Source: Chloroflexota bacterium
Lineage (GTDB): Bacteria; Chloroflexota; Anaerolineae; Anaerolineales; Anaerolineaceae
Direction: 5' to 3'
DNA: 64,000 bases
Assembly (NCBI GenBank): GCA_012729755.1
Contig: JAAYCN010000067.1
Coordinates: forward strand, 23,026-87,025
Part shown: positions 7,410-15,209 of the stretch, piece by piece
Layout of the letters: each line of letters begins with the position of its first letter
How positions within the stretch are numbered: position 1 is the first letter of the stretch
Position numbers and translations under genes: made by a program
Notes under the pieces: generated by a model
Databases searched by the model: none
Told to the model about the DNA's origin: nothing
Seen by the model: the letters and a program-made list of their open reading frames with translations, nothing else

Positions 7410-8090
7410 TCAGACGCGTTTGGATCCCATTTCGAAACCGGGGATGCGGGTTTTGCGTTCAGCCCATTTGAGGAGGGCGGAGACGGCGAACACCATGACG
7501 AGATAGATTACCGCGGCAGCGAGATAGCTGCCTACCGGATTGTAGGTAACGGTAGCAGCGCGTTTGGCGCGCGCCATGAGGTCCTGAACGGCAATCAGAA
7601 AAACAACTGCGGTGGTTTTGAGCAGTGAGATGGGTTCATTAGACCAGGAAGGCAAGGCGAGGCGCAGGGCTTGCGGGAGAATCACAAAACGGATGGTTTG
7701 CCAGGTGGTGAGCCCGATGGAGCGGCCAGCCATCATCTGCGACTGGCCGATGGCTTGAATAGCGCCGCGCAGGTATTCAGCCTGATAGGCAGCGCTGTTG
7801 AAGCCGAGGGCGATATAGGCAGAGAGAGATTGAGAAAGGGTTAGGCCGAGCGACGGCAAGCCATAATAGATTAGAAAGAGCTGAACGAGCAGGGGCGTGC
7901 CGCGAAAGATCTCTATATAGCCGGTCGCGAAAGCTCTTAACCATTTTGGGCCATAAACCCTGGCCAGGGCAAGAGCGAGGCCAAAAATAAAACCGAGACC
8001 CAAGCCGATAAAAGTCAGCTCGAGGGTGACCCCAGCCCCGGCAATGAAGCTGGACAGGTAACGCTTGAAAAGAGCGAGCCAACCGGACAT
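7410..8090 (-). CDS. Polar amino-acid ABC transporter permease (HisM/GlnP family)
   Basis: 226 residues with about five membrane helices. The family features are an early GAGVTLELT segment, PLLVQLFLIYYGLP, and the cytoplasmic coupling loop AGRSIGLTTWQTIRFVILPQALR followed by NEPISLLKTTAV. Together with the permease at 8926 it would form the heterodimeric channel. Its start codon shares one base with the stop of the ATPase gene (TGATG), a sign of coupled translation. It is the last gene of the importer operon. Confidence 0.93.
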   Translation of the reverse strand: MSGWLALFKRYLSSFIAGAGVTLELTFIGLGLGFIFGLALALARVYGPKWLRAFATGYIEIFRGTPLLVQLFLIYYGLPSLGLTLSQSLSAYIALGFNSAAYQAEYLRGAIQAIGQSQMMAGRSIGLTTWQTIRFVILPQALRLALPSWSNEPISLLKTTAVVFLIAVQDLMARAKRAATVTYNPVGSYLAAAVIYLVMVFAVSALLKWAERKTRIPGFEMGSKRV

Positions 8091-8911
8091 CAGGCGTTTT
8101 CCTCCGCGGCTGGTTGATTTGATTCGGTATCTTCGGCTGCTGACGGACCATCAGCGTTTTCTTTCTTGCCGTAAAGTTCGGTGATTTTCCAGAGGAATTC
8201 GCGCGTACGCTCGAATTTGGGGCGATAGAAAAGATCATCAGGGGAACCTTCTTCAACGATGTTGCCTTTTTCCATGAAGACAATGCGGTCGGCCACTTCA
8301 CGGGCGAACCCCATCTCGTGGGTGACAACGAGCATGGTCATGCCGGATTTGGACAGGTCGCGCATGACTTCGAGGACTTCGCCAATCAACTCAGGATCCA
8401 GGGCTGAGGTGGGCTCATCGAAGAGCATGATGCGGGGATCCATGGCAAGGGCGCGGGCGATGGCGACACGCTGCTGCTGGCCGCCGGAGAGTTGGCCAGG
8501 GTAGTGGTGAGCCCGATCGGAGAGACCAACCCGCTTGAGTTCTTCAAAAGCTTTCGCCTCGGCGGCTTTGTCGTTCATGTGCTTGACTTTGGTGAGTCCG
8601 AGTTTGACGTTATCAAGCGCGGTCAGGTGGTTGAAGAGCAGGAAATTCTGAAAAACCATGCCAATATGCTGTCTCACCAGGTCTTCATTGGCGCCTTTGG
8701 CGGTAATTTCATCAGCATCAAGCCAAATCTCGCCACCGTCAGGATGGGTGAGCAGGTTGATGCAGCGCAGCAGGGTGCTCTTGCCGGTGCCGCTGGGGCC
8801 GATGATGACAATGGTATCGCCTTCCGCAACCGTAAGGTCGATGTCACGGAAGATGACATTATTGCCATAGATCTTGGTGAGTTTTTTGATAGTAAGAATG
8901 GGTTGTGGCAT
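8090..8911 (-). CDS. Polar amino-acid ABC transporter ATPase (GlnQ/HisP family)
   Basis: 273 residues. Walker A GPSGTGKS is at 38-45, the signature [15 protein letters not shown] follows, then Walker [14 protein letters not shown] and the switch histidine in VTHEMGFA. The sequence is typical of the amino-acid importer ATPases but has a C-terminal acidic, Ala/Glu-rich extension of about 25 residues ([14 protein letters not shown]) not needed for catalysis. It sits between the two permease genes and powers uptake. Confidence 0.95.
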   Translation of the reverse strand: MPQPILTIKKLTKIYGNNVIFRDIDLTVAEGDTIVIIGPSGTGKSTLLRCINLLTHPDGGEIWLDADEITAKGANEDLVRQHIGMVFQNFLLFNHLTALDNVKLGLTKVKHMNDKAAEAKAFEELKRVGLSDRAHHYPGQLSGGQQQRVAIARALAMDPRIMLFDEPTSALDPELIGEVLEVMRDLSKSGMTMLVVTHEMGFAREVADRIVFMEKGNIVEEGSPDDLFYRPKFERTREFLWKITELYGKKENADGPSAAEDTESNQPAAEENA

Positions 8912-8925
8912 AGAGGCTCCGGGCG

Positions 8926-9570
8926 TTATGGGTTAGCGGGAATCTCAAGCTTCTTCTCAAGCAAACCGAGCAGACGGCCGGAGGCGAAAACGAGAGCGAA
9001 GTAAATGAGAGCAGCGGTGAGGTAAGCAGGGAGGTAGGAACCCGAACTAGCGCCAATCAGCTGAGCGCGGCGCAGGATTTCGGGCACTCCCAAAGCGTAA
9101 ACGAGAGATGAGTCTTTGATGATGATGGCTGCTTCATTGGACCAGGGCGCGATGGCGTTACGCAGGGTCTGAGGCAGGATGATATTGATAATCGCCTGCA
9201 TGCGGGTGAGACCTATAGCGCGGGCGGCCATCATCTGGCCAGCTGACACCGAGAGGATGGCGCCACGCACAATTTCCATCTGATACGCGCTGCTGATGAT
9301 GCCGAGGGAAATTGAGCCCGCCCAGAATGGGGAGAGGTTGATCTCGCCGGACATGACAAAATATAGAATCAGCAAGAGCACAATGGGCGGAATACCGCGC
9401 ATGACAGTGCTGTAGAGACTCATAACCTGCTTGAGGGTTTTGCCGCCATAAACGGCGAGCAGGGCAAAGAGGGTGCCCAAAATTAACCCTGAAGGTAAAG
9501 CAACCGCGGTCACCCCAAGGGTATAAACTGTGCCTTGGAGAATGTATTTTATGAAGTTTGCAACATCCAA
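8926..9570 (-). CDS. Polar amino-acid ABC transporter permease (second subunit)
   Basis: 214 residues with about five membrane helices. The coupling loop [20 protein letters not shown] and [13 protein letters not shown] match the His/Glu/Gln permease family. The start is a TTG at 9570, supported by GGAGAGA six bases upstream; the only ATG nearby is out of frame. It pairs with the permease at 7410. It lies downstream of the solute-binding gene, separated from it by a strong hairpin. Confidence 0.92.
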   Translation of the reverse strand: MDVANFIKYILQGTVYTLGVTAVALPSGLILGTLFALLAVYGGKTLKQVMSLYSTVMRGIPPIVLLLILYFVMSGEINLSPFWAGSISLGIISSAYQMEIVRGAILSVSAGQMMAARAIGLTRMQAIINIILPQTLRNAIAPWSNEAAIIIKDSSLVYALGVPEILRRAQLIGASSGSYLPAYLTAALIYFALVFASGRLLGLLEKKLEIPANP

Positions 9571-9607
9571 ATTAATCTCTCCAGAGGATTAATCACTGAA
9601 TGAGATG

Positions 9608-9640
9608 AAACTGACCCCGGTTTTTGCCGGGGTCAGTTTT
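9608..9640 (-). terminator. Intra-operon hairpin, probable attenuator or partial terminator
   Basis: ACTGACCCCGG and its complement form a stem of at least 11 bp around a 5-6 base loop, between the solute-binding gene and the permease gene. In the direction of transcription the following bases (TTTCATCTCATT) give only a weak U-tract, so it probably stabilises the upstream mRNA or reduces readthrough, yielding more binding protein than membrane subunits. Confidence 0.65.
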
Positions 9641-9646
9641 GAATGA

Positions 9647-10471
9647 TTATTCTGAGAAGTATTTCTGGGCTAATTCTTCAATTTTGCCAGAGTCTTGAAG
9701 AGCCTTAATCTGTTTGTCAATCTCGGCCTTCAGAGCGACATCGCCGTCGGGAAGGACAATGTTGAGTGGGCCGGTGGAGAGCTCTGCACTGAGGACGATA
9801 TTGAAGCCTTCATATTGACTGACCAGGTTCTTGGCAGGGACTTCATCAAGCATGAGTACGTCAACGCGCCCTGCTTGCAAGTCGAGAGCAGCCTGGTCAA
9901 CACGTTCGTAGCGGGAGAGGTTCTCTTCTTTGAGCAAGCCCGTGTCGATCAGATTAGAAGTCAGCCAATCATCCTGAACTGTTCCAGATTGAACGCCGAC
10001 TTTAAGGGTGACAACATCTTCTGGTTTGGCGATGGTGCCTGAGAAGCCTTTGGCGACAAGGAATGCGTCTTTGGAAGTGTAGTAGGCTTCTGAGAAGTCA
10101 ACCTGTTGATCGCGTTCTTCACTGTAGTTGAAGCAGGATATAGAGAGGTCGATTTTATTTTCCTGCACGGCGGCGATGAGGCTATCGAAGGGCATATCGA
10201 CCCATTCGAGTTTCACGCCCATGCCTTCAGCAATGGCGGCCATCAGTTCGATATCGAAGCCAATATATTTGCCTGACTCATCCACCGACTCATAGGGCGG
10301 ATAATCAGCCGAAGTGCCGACCATGATTTTGCCCGCTGTGTTGATGGAATCCAATTTTGAAGGGGAGCTGGGGGGATTTGAGGTCTGTTCTAATGGGGCC
10401 TCAGGTTGACAGCCTAGTAAGCTGCCAGTAATCAGGATTACAAGAACAAGCAGGATCAAACCTTTTTTCAT
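9647..10471 (-). CDS. Amino-acid ABC transporter substrate-binding lipoprotein
   Basis: 274 residues. A lipoprotein signal ends at the lipobox SLLGC with Cys21, so the protein is anchored outside the cytoplasmic membrane. The mature part is a family 3 (His/Glu/Gln) binding protein: MVGTSADYPPYES, GKYIGFDIELMAAIAE, SFDSLIAAVQENKIDLSIS. This motif set binds the amino-acid alpha-carboxylate and amino groups; side-chain specificity is not readable. First gene of the importer operon, with GGAGG ahead of the ATG and a clear promoter. Confidence 0.95.
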   Translation of the reverse strand: MKKGLILLVLVILITGSLLGCQPEAPLEQTSNPPSSPSKLDSINTAGKIMVGTSADYPPYESVDESGKYIGFDIELMAAIAEGMGVKLEWVDMPFDSLIAAVQENKIDLSISCFNYSEERDQQVDFSEAYYTSKDAFLVAKGFSGTIAKPEDVVTLKVGVQSGTVQDDWLTSNLIDTGLLKEENLSRYERVDQAALDLQAGRVDVLMLDEVPAKNLVSQYEGFNIVLSAELSTGPLNIVLPDGDVALKAEIDKQIKALQDSGKIEELAQKYFSE

Positions 10472-10516
10472 CAGTAACCTCCAATATTAATTAAACTGTT
10501 AAGTGCCTGCTCTTAT

Positions 10517-10545
10517 ATTATAAGGGAAAATCAAAAGGTTGTTAA
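10517..10545 (-). promoter_or_regulatory. Sigma70 promoter of the amino-acid importer operon
   Basis: On the minus strand, TTAACA (10545-10540) and a perfect TATAAT (10522-10517) are 17 bases apart. The leader to the ATG at 10471 is about 40 bases. Confidence 0.75.
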
Positions 10546-10602
10546 TGATTTGCGGAGTCACAAAAAGAACTTTTTCAAATTATTATGCGGGTCTTTCTTA
10601 AA

Positions 10603-11124
10603 TCAGAGGCGTTGGTCGCAAAGAGAGCGGTAGCCGCAAGCTCTGCAGCGCGATGTCTGGTGATGGGAACGGTTAGGGAACACGGATTGACATTCGCAGG
10701 AGCGCATCGCTGTGATCACCTCTATTAATACTGATTCCTGCTGTGGGGTGTAATCGATTTGGAAGGTTTTATCGGCGTAGCGGATCAAACCGTGGGGCGG
10801 GCGCCGCCCATATGATATTTCGCATAAATAGCAATAGGCAGTCAATTGTAAAACATGGGAATCGTAAGGCCGATCTGGCGCGGGATGGCTTTTGTATTCA
10901 ACAGGGATGAACGTGCCGTCTTTAAGAGCGACGATGTAATCGGGCTTGCCTGCCAAATTGAGGGCTGAATCGTAGAGCGGTCGGGGCAAACTTTGAAAGA
11001 CCCGGTTGTCGGAATAGACAATTTTACCGGAGGGGAGGCCGGATTGGTGAGCTTTATAGCGGCTGAGCAGAAAAAACAAACCAGCCACCACCAGAAGGAG
11101 CAGGCCAAGTTGAACGGTCGTCAT
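10603..11124 (-). CDS. Membrane-anchored Cas4/Dna2-type nuclease, catalytic and C-terminal Cys half
   Basis: 173 residues from the ATG at 11124 (a longer frame would run back into the upstream gene). One helix (about 4-21) anchors the N-terminus. The soluble part carries PD-(D/E)XK motifs in Cas4 order: GKPDYIV (motif II Asp), IPVEYKS (E-x-K) and QLTAYCYL (Q-x3-Y), then a terminal cysteine set RCRACGYRSLC as in the 4Fe-4S site of Cas4/AddB-type nucleases. The N-terminal Cas4 elements (first Cys and the G..H motif) are missing here but are found in the overlapping upstream gene at 11121. No CRISPR array or other cas gene is in the window. Likely a DNA end-processing nuclease at the membrane; activity is inferred. 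Confidence 0.8.
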   Translation of the reverse strand: MTTVQLGLLLLVVAGLFFLLSRYKAHQSGLPSGKIVYSDNRVFQSLPRPLYDSALNLAGKPDYIVALKDGTFIPVEYKSHPAPDRPYDSHVLQLTAYCYLCEISYGRRPPHGLIRYADKTFQIDYTPQQESVLIEVITAMRSCECQSVFPNRSHHQTSRCRACGYRSLCDQRL

Positions 11125-11348
11125 CGCAACAAGCTCACAAAAATCAAGGCGAGGGCGATCAGCAGGAGGCCTAACGCCAGCCATTTGAGCAATATGCTGA
11201 TCTTGGCGTTAAATGCGTGTTGGCTGTGGTGGAACTTGCCGTTCGCTAGCGCAGCCGTGTTTTCGGAGGCGATTCCCTGACGCTGATACCACCAGGCGCG
11301 TCGGCAGTATAGAAAAGAGCCGAGTTCGGAGGCTTTGATCGTACACAT
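11121..11348 (-). CDS. Small membrane protein with the N-terminal Cys and G..H motif of Cas4
   Basis: 75 residues from the ATG at 11348. IKASELGSFLYCRRAWWYQ matches the start of Cas4-type proteins, where the first iron-sulfur Cys lies in a YCxR context, and NGKFHHSQH matches the following G-x-x-x-H motif I. A single helix (about 50-74) then ends the protein. Its stop overlaps the start of the nuclease gene by four bases (ATGA), which implies coupled translation and a complex. On its own it has no catalytic ExK. The two genes look like one Cas4-like protein split between two membrane helices. Confidence 0.7.
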   Translation of the reverse strand: MCTIKASELGSFLYCRRAWWYQRQGIASENTAALANGKFHHSQHAFNAKISILLKWLALGLLLIALALIFVSLLR

Positions 11349-11370
11349 AAGATAATTAAGCCCTAACTTT

Positions 11371-11402
11371 ACATAAAATGAAGAGGCGCCGGGAGGCACC
11401 TC
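11371..11402 (-). terminator. Hairpin between translin gene and Cas4-like pair
   Basis: GAGGTGCC/GGCGCCTC (minus strand, 8 bp with one G-U pair, 4-base loop at 11391-11394) is followed by TTCATTTTATG. A weak intrinsic terminator or attenuator, 23 bases ahead of the Cas4-like start. Confidence 0.55.
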
Positions 11403-11426
11403 TGTTCAAAGCGGTAATTAAAAGGG

Positions 11427-12065
11427 TTATGCAGGGTCATCCAGCTGTTTAGAAAGCTTGGAAAGAGCCGCTTCGAGCTCACTCTGGCGGAAAGCCACAG
11501 TGATATCAGCACGTGTACGCTCAATAATGCCACGCGCAAGATCAGTGCGGCGACGCAATCCATCAGTAATAGCATCAGGATAATCCATGGTAACCAGCTG
11601 AGTGAAGACGTCATCCATCGCTGCGAGAAGGCGTTCGACTTCGGCTGAATATCCGGGGCGCAGCAGGTCAAGACAGCGTCGGCGTAATTCCCCAAGGGTC
11701 TCGGTAAGGCCATTGAGGTAAGCGGCTGGTTCAGCGCCAAGATCTTCGGGAGTTGGCAATTGATTGCCGCGGATTAACGCGACTGTCAGATGAGCCTCGA
11801 CATGTTCTTTGAGTGCGTCCTGGGTGTAACCGGCGAAATAAAGATCTGGATGAGGCGCCAGGCTGGTTTTCAACTCCTCAGCCAACCTTTTGCAGGTGTC
11901 CAGCTCAAGGTCAGCCTCGGCGTGGTCTTCACGGTGAACCGCGCGAATGGACAGAGAGGCATGTCGGGTAAGTTCCCGCGCCTTGCTGAGCGCCTGATCG
12001 CGCAGAGCGGTTTTTTGATCGAAAACCTGGCGAATCTGGTTGCAAATATCATCGAGATCAGGCAT
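11427..12065 (-). CDS. Bacterial translin-family nucleic-acid-binding protein
   Basis: 212 residues, almost entirely helical. Family hallmarks are SIRAVHRED near the start, a central AGYTQDALKEHVEAHL segment, YLNGLTETLGELRRR (family YLLGL.D..GELRR), and the closing LRRRTDLARGIIERTRADI. Translin proteins are octameric barrels that bind single-stranded RNA or DNA; in eukaryotes translin with TRAX forms the C3PO RNase, and archaeal and bacterial members are poorly studied. TRAX-type catalytic acids cannot be assigned with certainty. The ATG shares one base with the DUF3467 stop, so it belongs to the ssb operon. Confidence 0.85.
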   Translation of the reverse strand: MPDLDDICNQIRQVFDQKTALRDQALSKARELTRHASLSIRAVHREDHAEADLELDTCKRLAEELKTSLAPHPDLYFAGYTQDALKEHVEAHLTVALIRGNQLPTPEDLGAEPAAYLNGLTETLGELRRRCLDLLRPGYSAEVERLLAAMDDVFTQLVTMDYPDAITDGLRRRTDLARGIIERTRADITVAFRQSELEAALSKLSKQLDDPA

Positions 12066-12382
12066 TAATCCTCGCTACCTGAAGTTTGGGGACCACAGGG
12101 TCTGAAGAGGTCGTCAGCAAGGGTATGACCGCTGGGTAAACGAATTTCGCCGAAGGTGGCTTCGTAGCGGCGCAGGTTGTCGGTGATGGCATGCTGCATC
12201 AACTTCATCCCGAGGGGTGAAAGAATGACGCGGGTTGAGACCTTGGGGTCTTCGACGCCGGGAAGCACCGCGGTGAAGTCAAGCACAAATTCGCCAGGGG
12301 TATGGGCGATGCGCACCATATTGACGAATTGTGCTTTGAGGTCTTCGGGCAGAACGACGTTCAGAGGTTTGGCTTCGGACAT
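12065..12382 (-). CDS. DUF3467 family protein
   Basis: 105 residues. The pattern VNMVRIAHTPGEFVLDF, then VSTRVILSPLGMKLM and NLRRYEATFGEI is the DUF3467 signature, found in bacteria and archaea; the function is not established. It lies between ssb (3-base gap) and the translin gene (1-base overlap), so a role in single-stranded nucleic-acid handling is suggested by context only. Confidence 0.88.
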   Translation of the reverse strand: MSEAKPLNVVLPEDLKAQFVNMVRIAHTPGEFVLDFTAVLPGVEDPKVSTRVILSPLGMKLMQHAITDNLRRYEATFGEIRLPSGHTLADDLFRPCGPQTSGSED

Positions 12383-12385
12383 GGT

Positions 12386-12775
12386 TTAGAAGGGAATATC
12401 GTCGTCGCCGGCGTCGTCCATGCCGCTGGGTGAGCCGCTAACCTCGCCCTTGGCAGAGAGGAAGCGCACGTTTTCAGCAGTGACCTCATAGCTGGCAGCC
12501 CAGGTGCCGTCTTTTTTCTGGAAAACTCTGGGTCCGCCGTTGGAATCTGGGGAAAGGCGACCTTCTACGAGGACTTTGGAGCCTTTTTGGAGATATTGGT
12601 TGACACTTTCGGCTTGTTTGCCCCAAACAGAGACGCGAAACCAGGTGGTTTCGTCGTTGTCTTTGTATCTGCGGCTGGTAGCGACACTGATTTGGGTGAC
12701 AGGATTGCCATCGGGGGTGAAGCGCATTTCGGGGTCGCGACCGAGATTACCGATGATGATTAGCTTTTGATACAT
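12386..12775 (-). CDS. ssb: Single-stranded DNA-binding protein
   Basis: 129 residues. The OB-fold starts with LIIIGNLGRDPEMRFTPDG, contains the WFRVSVWGKQAE core and YLQKGSKVLVEGRL, and the protein ends in the acidic tip DDAGDDDIPF that recruits repair and replication partners. Length is slightly below the usual 150-180 because the flexible linker is short. It is the first gene of the four- or five-gene nucleic-acid set and has AAAGGAAAT ahead of the ATG. Possibly a second SSB devoted to this operon rather than the replication SSB, since rpsF/rpsR are absent. Confidence 0.95.
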   Translation of the reverse strand: MYQKLIIIGNLGRDPEMRFTPDGNPVTQISVATSRRYKDNDETTWFRVSVWGKQAESVNQYLQKGSKVLVEGRLSPDSNGGPRVFQKKDGTWAASYEVTAENVRFLSAKGEVSGSPSGMDDAGDDDIPF

Positions 12776-12799
12776 GGGATTTCCTTTCGTGATCTGTTG

Positions 12800-12828
12800 G
12801 TCAAATTTTGCATATAGCTATATTTGAC
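12800..12828. promoter_or_regulatory. 29-bp imperfect palindrome between ssb and the C69 peptidase gene
   Basis: GTCAAAT and ATTTGAC form outer arms, and ATATAGCTATAT is a perfect 12-bp palindrome inside the same stretch. It lies 25 bases ahead of ssb in the divergent control region and could be an operator. No convincing -35/-10 pair was assigned. Confidence 0.4.
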
Positions 12829-12956
12829 TTAATTTTACTTCAGAATATCGCAAGGTCGACGGCCTAATCGGGTAAAATCAGGATAACTGGCATGGTGGCG
12901 CAAAAAGAACTGGTCAGCGTCAATGTTGGCAACGGCAATAATCTGTGGAGGGTATG

Positions 12957-14159
12957 ATGTGCGATACATTGGGTGTCATTCTGGAAGACAAAGCGCTTTT
13001 CGCTAAAAACAGCGACCGCAGCCCGAATGAGCCGCAAGTGTGTGAATTTTATCCGGCAAGAGACCCATCAGAGCCGATGCTCAAAGCAACCTATATTGAA
13101 ATCGATCAGGTTTCTCACACGCACAGCTGCCTGCTCTCGCGGCCGAGCTGGATGTGGGGAGCAGAGATGGGTGTCAACGAGCATGGCGTGTGTATCGGCA
13201 ATGAAGCCGTTTTCACGAAGGGGGCCTATGCGAAGACCGGACTGACCGGGATGGACCTGCTGAGATTAGCTTTGGAGCGCGGGGCAAGCGCGGCGGAAGC
13301 ACGAGATGTGATCATCAACCTGCTTGAGCGGCATGGACAGGGGGGAAACTGTGGCTTTGACCATAATTTTTATTACGACAACGCCTTTCTGATTATGGAC
13401 CGCCGGGAATTGTTCGTGCTTGAGACGGCTGGGCGGAATTGGGTATATAAGCAATACCCAAAGGCAAGCATCTCGAATCGCCTGACCATTGGGAGAGAGG
13501 GCGATGCGTACAGCGGGGGAGAGGCTGTCGATTTTAAAAAGAAATACAGCGACCTGCTGTTCACATTTTTTTCGGGGTCGCGATCGCGGTGGGAGCAGAC
13601 CTGTGAAGCGCTTGGCCAGGCAAACTCTGTTGAAGCTTTGATGGGGACTTTGCGGCGACATGACCGGAAAGTGAAGAATCCTTTGTGTCAGGGAAGTGTG
13701 AGCAGTACATGCATGCACGCGGGAGGATTGATCGGCGATCATACGACAGCGAGCATGGTGGTTGAGCTGGATGAAGAAATCAAAATCTGGCTGACAGGCA
13801 GTTCAACCCCCTGCATTTCACTTTTTAAACCATGGAAGTTTGGTGAACCAGTTGGGTTACCGGTGATGGCGGCTGGAGAGGAGAAGCCTGAGGCGGACTG
13901 GATAAAGCGCGAACAATTTCATCGCTCGGCGCTTGGAAGAGAGCTGCCCGCCCAATTTTATGAGGATCGGGACGCTCTTGAGACTAACTGGCTTAACGCC
14001 GCGCGGGGATCCCGCGATTGGGCAGACTTAAATGAGCGCGCGAGGGCGGAGGAAGAAGCGTTTTATAAGCGCTGGGTGAACCAGATCAGCGTGGAAGCCT
14101 GCGGATCAAACGCGTTTAAGCGCTATTGGGCAAAGAAGAACGAACAATTGACTGGTTAG
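12957..14159 (+). CDS. C69-family peptidase (secernin/dipeptidase type)
   Basis: 400 residues starting MCDTLGV. The second residue Cys is the expected N-terminal nucleophile of the Ntn-hydrolase fold, and FAKNSDRSPNE is the conserved following strand. GGAGGG at 12947-12952 fits the ATG at 12957; the in-frame GTG at 12945 and ATG at 12954 would place extra residues before the nucleophile or be too close to the ribosome site. Later motifs include GVNEHGVCIGNEAV and SSTCMHAGG. The family cleaves dipeptides or amides, in the cytosol here since no signal peptide exists. Confidence 0.9.
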   Translation: MCDTLGVILEDKALFAKNSDRSPNEPQVCEFYPARDPSEPMLKATYIEIDQVSHTHSCLLSRPSWMWGAEMGVNEHGVCIGNEAVFTKGAYAKTGLTGMDLLRLALERGASAAEARDVIINLLERHGQGGNCGFDHNFYYDNAFLIMDRRELFVLETAGRNWVYKQYPKASISNRLTIGREGDAYSGGEAVDFKKKYSDLLFTFFSGSRSRWEQTCEALGQANSVEALMGTLRRHDRKVKNPLCQGSVSSTCMHAGGLIGDHTTASMVVELDEEIKIWLTGSSTPCISLFKPWKFGEPVGLPVMAAGEEKPEADWIKREQFHRSALGRELPAQFYEDRDALETNWLNAARGSRDWADLNERARAEEEAFYKRWVNQISVEACGSNAFKRYWAKKNEQLTG

Positions 14160-14167
14160 AGCGAGGG

Positions 14168-15091
14168 TCACCAACCCTGCGCGTACCACTTGAGATAGGC
14201 GGCTATATTCTCTGCCCAATAAGCTCCATCATGGGAACCGCTGAACAGATGCCAGCTGTGAGGGATATCCAGTTTGGCCAGTTCGTGTTCGAAGTTGCGC
14301 GCGAGGTATTGTTCTGGGTCGCTGTCGCCTACGTCGAGGAAAAGTTCGGGTCTTTCGTCCTTACCAATTTCGCCAATTGCTTTGGCAAAACGGTTTGATT
14401 CGTCAATAAGCATTGGAAAGCTGTGCATGCCGATTTTCCGGAAGAGTGTGCGGTGGTTGAAACCGATGCGCAGCGCGAGGGTAGCGCCGCGGGAAATACC
14501 ACCGATAGCGCGGTGATCACGATCAGCCAACGTCGGGTAAGTTGAATCGATATGAGGGATGAGTTCTTCGGGGATGACCTGATGAATGGGAAATTTGCGC
14601 GAAATATCGGTATTGATGAGGCGAGGCATTACCACGATAAAAGCCGTATCGATTTCCGCGATCAGTTCGTCTGCTGCTTTCGAGAGCCCGATGTCATTCC
14701 ATTGGCTTTCATCGGTATAGAGACCGTGAAGCAGATAGAGAACAGGATAGCGTCGGTCTGCGAAGGGATCGAAACAGGGGGGAAGATAAACCTGGTAGTG
14801 TAAAGTTTCGCCGAGGATCGCGCTCGGCATGTCTTCGGCATGGAGCGACCCTGAAAGGGTGGAGCAAGCCGAGGCACCAACAGGGGTTTGAGCAGGTGTT
14901 GGCGAGGGTTGTGATAAAGCCTGAGTCGCCGAATTTGTCTGAGCAGTTGAAAGGATTGACAACGGCAAGAGGTTGGAGGGATGGGCGCGATAGGCATTGA
15001 TGACGACGACCGCGAAAACAAGGACCAAAACTAAGACAAACCCGGAGAAAAACCGATGGAAGGTGGTGCGTCCTTGACGAGCATTCATCAT
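14168..15091 (-). CDS. Membrane-anchored esterase (esterase D/feruloyl esterase-like alpha/beta hydrolase)
   Basis: 307 residues from the ATG at 15091 (15088 also possible). One hydrophobic helix (about 12-33) is followed by a Ser/Thr/Pro-rich linker and the hydrolase domain on the outer side. Motifs: YPVLYLLHGLYTDESQW (oxyanion region), GGISRGATLALR with the nucleophile Ser in GxSxG, an Asp in LFLDVGDSD and the terminal catalytic His in SGSHDGAYW. The family hydrolyses acyl esters of sugars or carries out mycolyl/feruloyl-type transfers. The gene converges on the C69 gene and starts just ahead of the tRNA on the other strand. Confidence 0.88.
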   Translation of the reverse strand: MMNARQGRTTFHRFFSGFVLVLVLVFAVVVINAYRAHPSNLLPLSILSTAQTNSATQALSQPSPTPAQTPVGASACSTLSGSLHAEDMPSAILGETLHYQVYLPPCFDPFADRRYPVLYLLHGLYTDESQWNDIGLSKAADELIAEIDTAFIVVMPRLINTDISRKFPIHQVIPEELIPHIDSTYPTLADRDHRAIGGISRGATLALRIGFNHRTLFRKIGMHSFPMLIDESNRFAKAIGEIGKDERPELFLDVGDSDPEQYLARNFEHELAKLDIPHSWHLFSGSHDGAYWAENIAAYLKWYAQGW

Positions 15092-15113
15092 TCCGATTAT
15101 ACTTTGATCTCGC

Positions 15114-15187
15114 CGGGGTGTAGCGCAGTTGGCCAGCGCGCTGCGTTTGGGACGCAGAAGTCGGCGGTTCAAGTCCGCCCACCCCGA
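15114..15187 (+). tRNA. tRNA-Pro (anticodon TGG)
   Basis: 74 bases. Acceptor CGGGGTG pairs with CACCCCG plus discriminator A; the anticodon arm is CTGCG-TTTGGGA-CGCAG with anticodon TGG; the T arm is GGCGG-TTCAAGT-CCGCC. The CCA end is not encoded. The glycosyltransferase gene begins 22 bases downstream. Confidence 0.96.
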
Positions 15188-15209
15188 CTTGATGGTTAAA
15201 GGGCGAGCT

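Noticed and set aside
8492..9004. Plus-strand open frame over the ATPase/permease junction
   Set aside because: Shadow of two well-supported transporter genes.
10603..11348. CRISPR-Cas adaptation module suggested by the Cas4-like pair
   Set aside because: No cas1, cas2 or repeat array anywhere in the window.
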